Positions 60,067 to 64,000 of a stretch of DNA of 64,000 nt are shown here, piece after piece. Below the pieces are notes generated by a model. That model was given only the letters and a program-made list of their open reading frames with translations, searched no databases and was not told the origin of the DNA. A program made the position numbers and the translations under genes. This DNA comes from an uncultured Clostridia bacterium (lineage in GTDB: Bacteria; Bacillota; Clostridia; Oscillospirales; Ruminococcaceae): NCBI GenBank assembly GCA_947630825.1, contig CANRJA010000001.1:124001-188000 (forward strand), written 5' to 3'. How positions within the stretch are numbered: the first letter of the stretch is position 1; every line of letters begins with the position of its first letter.

Positions 60067-60783
60067 ATGGGTAAGGATCAGCAAAGGGCGAAAGAAGCGA
60101 CGAATCTAACAACATTTATGCTTTCACAAGATTTTTTGCCGGAGCACTGGAATTGGTCGTTCCAAGAAAAGGCTGCTCTTGGTTCTTCAGTGGCTGACAC
60201 TGCAAAGGTAATTTACGATAGGCTTGTGGATGCCGGTATAGAAATCGTGGAGGCTTACGCTATTATGCACGATATGGATGAACACATTATTTGGGATGAA
60301 TATGTAAATCAATACCGGATGAGTTTTACTTCGCATCACATTCATTTTACGGCAAGACTGAAAAAAGGAGCCACACTTGAAACCATTGCCAATGTTATAG
60401 GTGTTTCGCTGAAATTTATTGAAAAGCCAAAGTCTGGGCGATATTCTTATGATAATATGCTGTCATATTTAATTCATATAAAGTATCCGAAGAAGTATCA
60501 ATATAACCCGCAGAGCGTTTTGACGATTTGCGGAAAGCTATACATAGAATACTTTCGGGAAAAGCATGAACAGTGGATGCATGGACGGGCAGAGAGGATT
60601 TTACGGGATATTCAGATTGAATACAACGATTTGAAAATTATGATAATGGAGGGCAAGATTACATTTCACGAAGTGTATATGGATCCAAAATATAATTATG
60701 CGCTACATCAACACTATGATGCAATATGTAGACTGTTTGGTGCTCATAATACAATTGACGAATATAGAAAGAATCACGCTTGA
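60067..60783 (+). CDS. Rep_2-like HUH plasmid replication initiator
   Basis: Motif SHHIHFTARL (HUH), Y.YDNMLSYLIHIKYPKK; SD aggaggtg before ATG at 60067. Confidence 0.85.
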   Translation: MGKDQQRAKEATNLTTFMLSQDFLPEHWNWSFQEKAALGSSVADTAKVIYDRLVDAGIEIVEAYAIMHDMDEHIIWDEYVNQYRMSFTSHHIHFTARLKKGATLETIANVIGVSLKFIEKPKSGRYSYDNMLSYLIHIKYPKKYQYNPQSVLTICGKLYIEYFREKHEQWMHGRAERILRDIQIEYNDLKIMIMEGKITFHEVYMDPKYNYALHQHYDAICRLFGAHNTIDEYRKNHA

Positions 60784-60812
60784 AAGCATCGAAAATAGCT
60801 TCTGATTTTCTC

Positions 60813-60851
60813 AAAATATAAATCCCGCCAAATTGGCGGGATTTATATTTT
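60813..60851. terminator. Perfect 17-bp-arm terminator hairpin
   Basis: AAAATATAAATCCCGCC-aaatt-GGCGGGATTTATATTTT. Confidence 0.9.
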
Positions 60852-61042
60852 GGGGGTTGCGTTATGAGACTTTCGCGGTATAGTGAAAGTAGAAGAACGC
60901 AAGTGCCCGTCCACGCGGAGGGTGGTCAAGCGGCAGCGCAGAAGCCGAAATATCATTTCGGGCAATAAATCTTTGATATGAAATGTCAAAGGTTGCTGCA
61001 CCGGAATGAACGGGAAATTTTTGAAGAAAGGGGCGAAAAAAT

Positions 61043-62452
61043 ATGCCGGAAATGACGGTGTTGAGTTCACAGGGACGCCCGGCAGAGTGGCATGATACAA
61101 TCATGCCAGATGGCAAGCGATTGGCGGGCACACCGAAGAACGCGGACGCGGCGTTATATTCGGAGAATGAACACTGGATCGGTGAACGGTATCGGACAGA
61201 TGCAGATCGATTCAATGCGGCTTTCCAAGATGCAATAGACGATTATAACGCAAAACAGACACGCGATGATCGAAAAATTGGTTCCGAGAGTTCCAAGCCA
61301 GAACGTCAAAAAAGCTATTATGACGGTATTATTGACGGTACGTTTTGTTATGGCACGGGAAAGCAACAGGAAACACCGGTGCAGGAAACTGTCCTGCAAG
61401 TTGGAAACAAAAATAATAACGGCATCACAGATGGCGATTTTGACCCTGAACGCTGGAAAGAACTGAAACTCACAGGTCATGAAAAGGAAGCATCAGAGTA
61501 TGCCTTACAGCATCTTTCACACGATCCAAACAAAGAAAGAATGAAGCGTGTCTTGCGTCGGGCAGTTGAACGCATACGCAATCTTGATCCAGAGCACCTT
61601 GTTATCCTCCGTGCAGATTACCATGGGGATGAACATTGCGGAACTGGTCATGTACATCTGGCCTATACACTTCGTGCGACCGGGTACAAAAGCGGAATGG
61701 AAAGCCGGGTTGTATCAGTACGTGCTTTAGCACAAATGGGGTTTTCTAAGACCCCAGACTAAGAATACGGGATTGTTCAGTTGCACGAAAAATTCAAAGG
61801 CATTATCGTGGAAGAAATGGCCGCTGATGCGGCTGAATACGGCTATACAGCTATTGAACGAAAGGCGGATTCAGGCGAACACCGCCAACACAGTGACGTT
61901 GATACCTTCCGAGAAATGGCGGCGAGGCGGGAAGAACTGGATAAAACTGCTCAAAAGCTGGAAGAAGTAAAAAGAAAATTAGACAAGCAAGGCAAAGCAC
62001 AGCAGACGTTTGAACGGTATATTAAAACTATAATATCAGATTTGGACGGATCAAAAGCGGAATATGCCACATATGCAGAAATGATGACTGCACTTAGTGC
62101 CGCCAAAGATAAATTTATGGAAACAACTATTACGGAAGCAAAGCAGAAAGCGCAAGAGGCAGCAGAGGCGGATTTCCAAAAGCAAGAGGACGCACTGGAA
62201 GCACAAAAGGTTGTTCTTGCTGATTTGCAAGAATTGAAAGATCGATTGGAGAAAATCGCTGACACTGATACCAGCCGGAAGCGTTTTATGCTGTCCCATA
62301 AACTCAAAGATGGTCGCACGCTGGAAGATGCCTACCAGCAGACTATCCAGCAGAGGCAGGAGCGCACAGAAGCACTACTTGAAAAGGGAATTGAACTGAC
62401 TGCCAAATTTGAGGAAATGCAGTCGCAAGACAGCCAGCAGGAATATCATTGA
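61043..62452 (+). pseudogene. Relaxase/mobilization protein interrupted by an in-frame TAA
   Basis: ADYHGDEHCGTGHVHLAYTLRATGYKSGMESRVVSVRALAQMGFSKTPD-TAA-EYGIVQLHEKFKGIIVEEMAADAAEYGY; both halves in the same frame. Confidence 0.75.
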
Positions 62453-62572
62453 CAAGATGGCACCCCGGTTTCGGGGTGCTATTTTGTCGGCATGGGATTG
62501 ATTTTTTCTGTTTTCTATGATACACTATTACACAAGGACACAACAACACATTAAGCTGAAAGGATAGGAACG

Positions 62573-62728
62573 ATGGCTGAACGGAACATGGTCAACTTGA
62601 CCGTCACAATGACAAAGGAAGAACGAAAAGCCCTGAAGCAAATTGCGCTGGACAAAGATATTACGGTTTCCGCCCTTCTCCGGGAATGGCTGCGGGAGTA
62701 TCAGGAGAAGGATGAAGGAGAACAATAA
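62573..62728 (+). CDS. Small RHH/Arc-like protein, 51 aa (not in ORF track)
   Basis: MAERNMVNLTVTMTKEERKALKQIALDKDITVSALLREWLREYQEKDEGEQ; stop overlaps next start (TAATG). Confidence 0.85.
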   Translation: MAERNMVNLTVTMTKEERKALKQIALDKDITVSALLREWLREYQEKDEGEQ

Positions 62729-63847
62729 TGGAGAAAAAACGAGATTTAGCAGCCGCTAAGATATATAAAAAAGATGAATTTTATACGCAACTCACTGATA
62801 TTGAAAAGGAAATGCGTTATTACAGAAAGCACTTCAACGGAAAAACGATACTGTGCAACTGTGATGATCCTTTTGAAAGCAACTTTTTTAAATACTTTGT
62901 TTTGAATTTCAACCGTTTGGGTTTGAAAAAAGTTATTGCTACATGTTATACAGGTTCACCTATCGCAAATAAGCAACTTTCTATTTTTGATGTTTTAGGA
63001 GTATCGGAAACAACAGAAGATAAACCGTATAAAGCGGTTGTCACGAAAGTATATGATAAAACAGGCGATGGCGGTGTTGATATGTTCGATGTGGCCGAAC
63101 TGTTCAAATCCGGTGAGAATGAACTTTCCGAGCTACAGGGTGATGGAGATTTTCGTTCACCTGAATGCCTTGCACTTATGGATGAGGCTGATATTGTCGT
63201 AACGAATCCTCCGTTTTCGTTGTTCAGAGAATATGTTACGACTCTTGTTGATTATAGCAAAAAATTTATTATCATAGGTAATGTTAATGCTATTTCTTAT
63301 AAAGAGATTTTTCCTTTAATCAAAGATAATAAAATGTGGATTGGCGCAAGTATACATTCGGGTGATCGTAAATTTTATGTTCCCGATGATTACCCAATGA
63401 GAGCATCTGGTTGTGGGGTTGAGGATGATGGCCGTCGTTTCATAAAAGTAAAAGGAGTGCGCTTGTATACCAATCTTGATATAAAGCAAAGGCACGAAGA
63501 ACTTATTCTTGTAAAGAAATATCAATCCGAGTTGTACCCAAACTATGAAAATTATAACGCTATTGAAGTCTCAAAAGTTGTCGATATTCCTTGCGATTTC
63601 AGCGGTATTATGGGCGTGCCCATTACGTTTTTGGACAAATATAATCCAGAACAATTTGAAATTATTGGTTTAGGAATAACGGAACTTGGAAAATCCATCG
63701 GTGTGGGCAACTATGATCGTCAATATAAAACACCAGCATCACGCGACGGTACCATTGTACTATGTAAAGGACGGGAAAGGTGTTGTTCCTTATGCCCGTG
63801 TACTTATTCGCAACAAGCACCCCGAAGCACCAAAGGAGGTAAAGTAA
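62728..63847 (+). pseudogene. EcoRI-family adenine-specific DNA methyltransferase, probably frameshifted near its C-terminus
   Basis: DIVVTNPPFSLFREYV; FIIIGNVNAISYKEIFP; after about 63748 the shifted frame reads VPLYYVKDGKGVVPYARVLIRNKHPEAPKEVK-stop at 63847, abutting the next ATG. Confidence 0.75.
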
Positions 63848-64000
63848 ATGCAGATCAATGAATTAAAAGTCACGGTTGGCGAGGTATGCGAAGGCTATTT
63901 CAACGACGCAGAAGAAGGTGTTGTCGGCTATGATGAACGCCTCGACATCCGCCCAAAATATCAGCGGGAATTTGTTTACAAGGATGCGCAGCGTGATGAA
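63848..64000 (+). CDS. DUF262 (GmrSD-like) protein, N-terminus only
   Basis: MQINELKVTVGEVCEGYFNDAEEGVVGYDERLDIRPKYQREFVYKDAQRDE...; runs off the window end. Confidence 0.8.
   Translation, partial: MQINELKVTVGEVCEGYFNDAEEGVVGYDERLDIRPKYQREFVYKDAQRDE

Noticed and set aside
60864-60968. Small ORF MRLSRYSESRRTQVPVHAEGGQAAAQKPKYHFGQ
   Set aside because: Overlaps the probable oriT region before the relaxase; no conservation evidence available, so not called.

Overview
The window looks like chromosomal DNA from an anaerobic gut/rumen Firmicute (Ruminococcus-like, by inference from the gene set and codon style). Positions 1-59 kb are mostly core genes: tsaD/rimI/rsmI, recG, a dus gene, polA, rqcH, mpg, murT/gatD, feoAAB, araBD, trmK/Nif3, ung, folC, spoVAC, secDF, spoVT-like, mscL, pullulanase, two GH5 cellulases, a 2-hydroxyacyl-CoA dehydratase activase pair, a GH25 lysozyme, a c-di-GMP-I riboswitch with a Thr-rich surface protein, smpB and ssrA (tmRNA). 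After ssrA there is a plasmid-like mobile segment: Rep_2-like HUH replication protein, relaxase, RHH, EcoRI-family DNA methyltransferase and the start of a DUF262 gene. The strongest unexplained signal is a roughly 300-340 bp cassette present four times between 15.6 and 25 kb and absent from the ORF track. Each copy has two convergent near-consensus sigma70-type promoters, a minus-strand 29-aa hydrophobic ORF behind a Shine-Dalgarno held in a hairpin, and a plus-strand short RNA ending in an intrinsic terminator. One copy encodes a strongly diverged protein of the same length and pattern, which argues that the ORF is real. I read it as a multicopy type I toxin-antitoxin-like family. Other leads are heptanucleotide repeats that became the heptad tail of MscL, a decayed tandem c-di-GMP riboswitch, a duplicated divergent promoter between two RHH genes, two unassigned structured RNA candidates, and an in-frame stop plus a frameshift in the mobile segment. 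Everything comes from reading the sequence by eye; no searches or folding programs were run.
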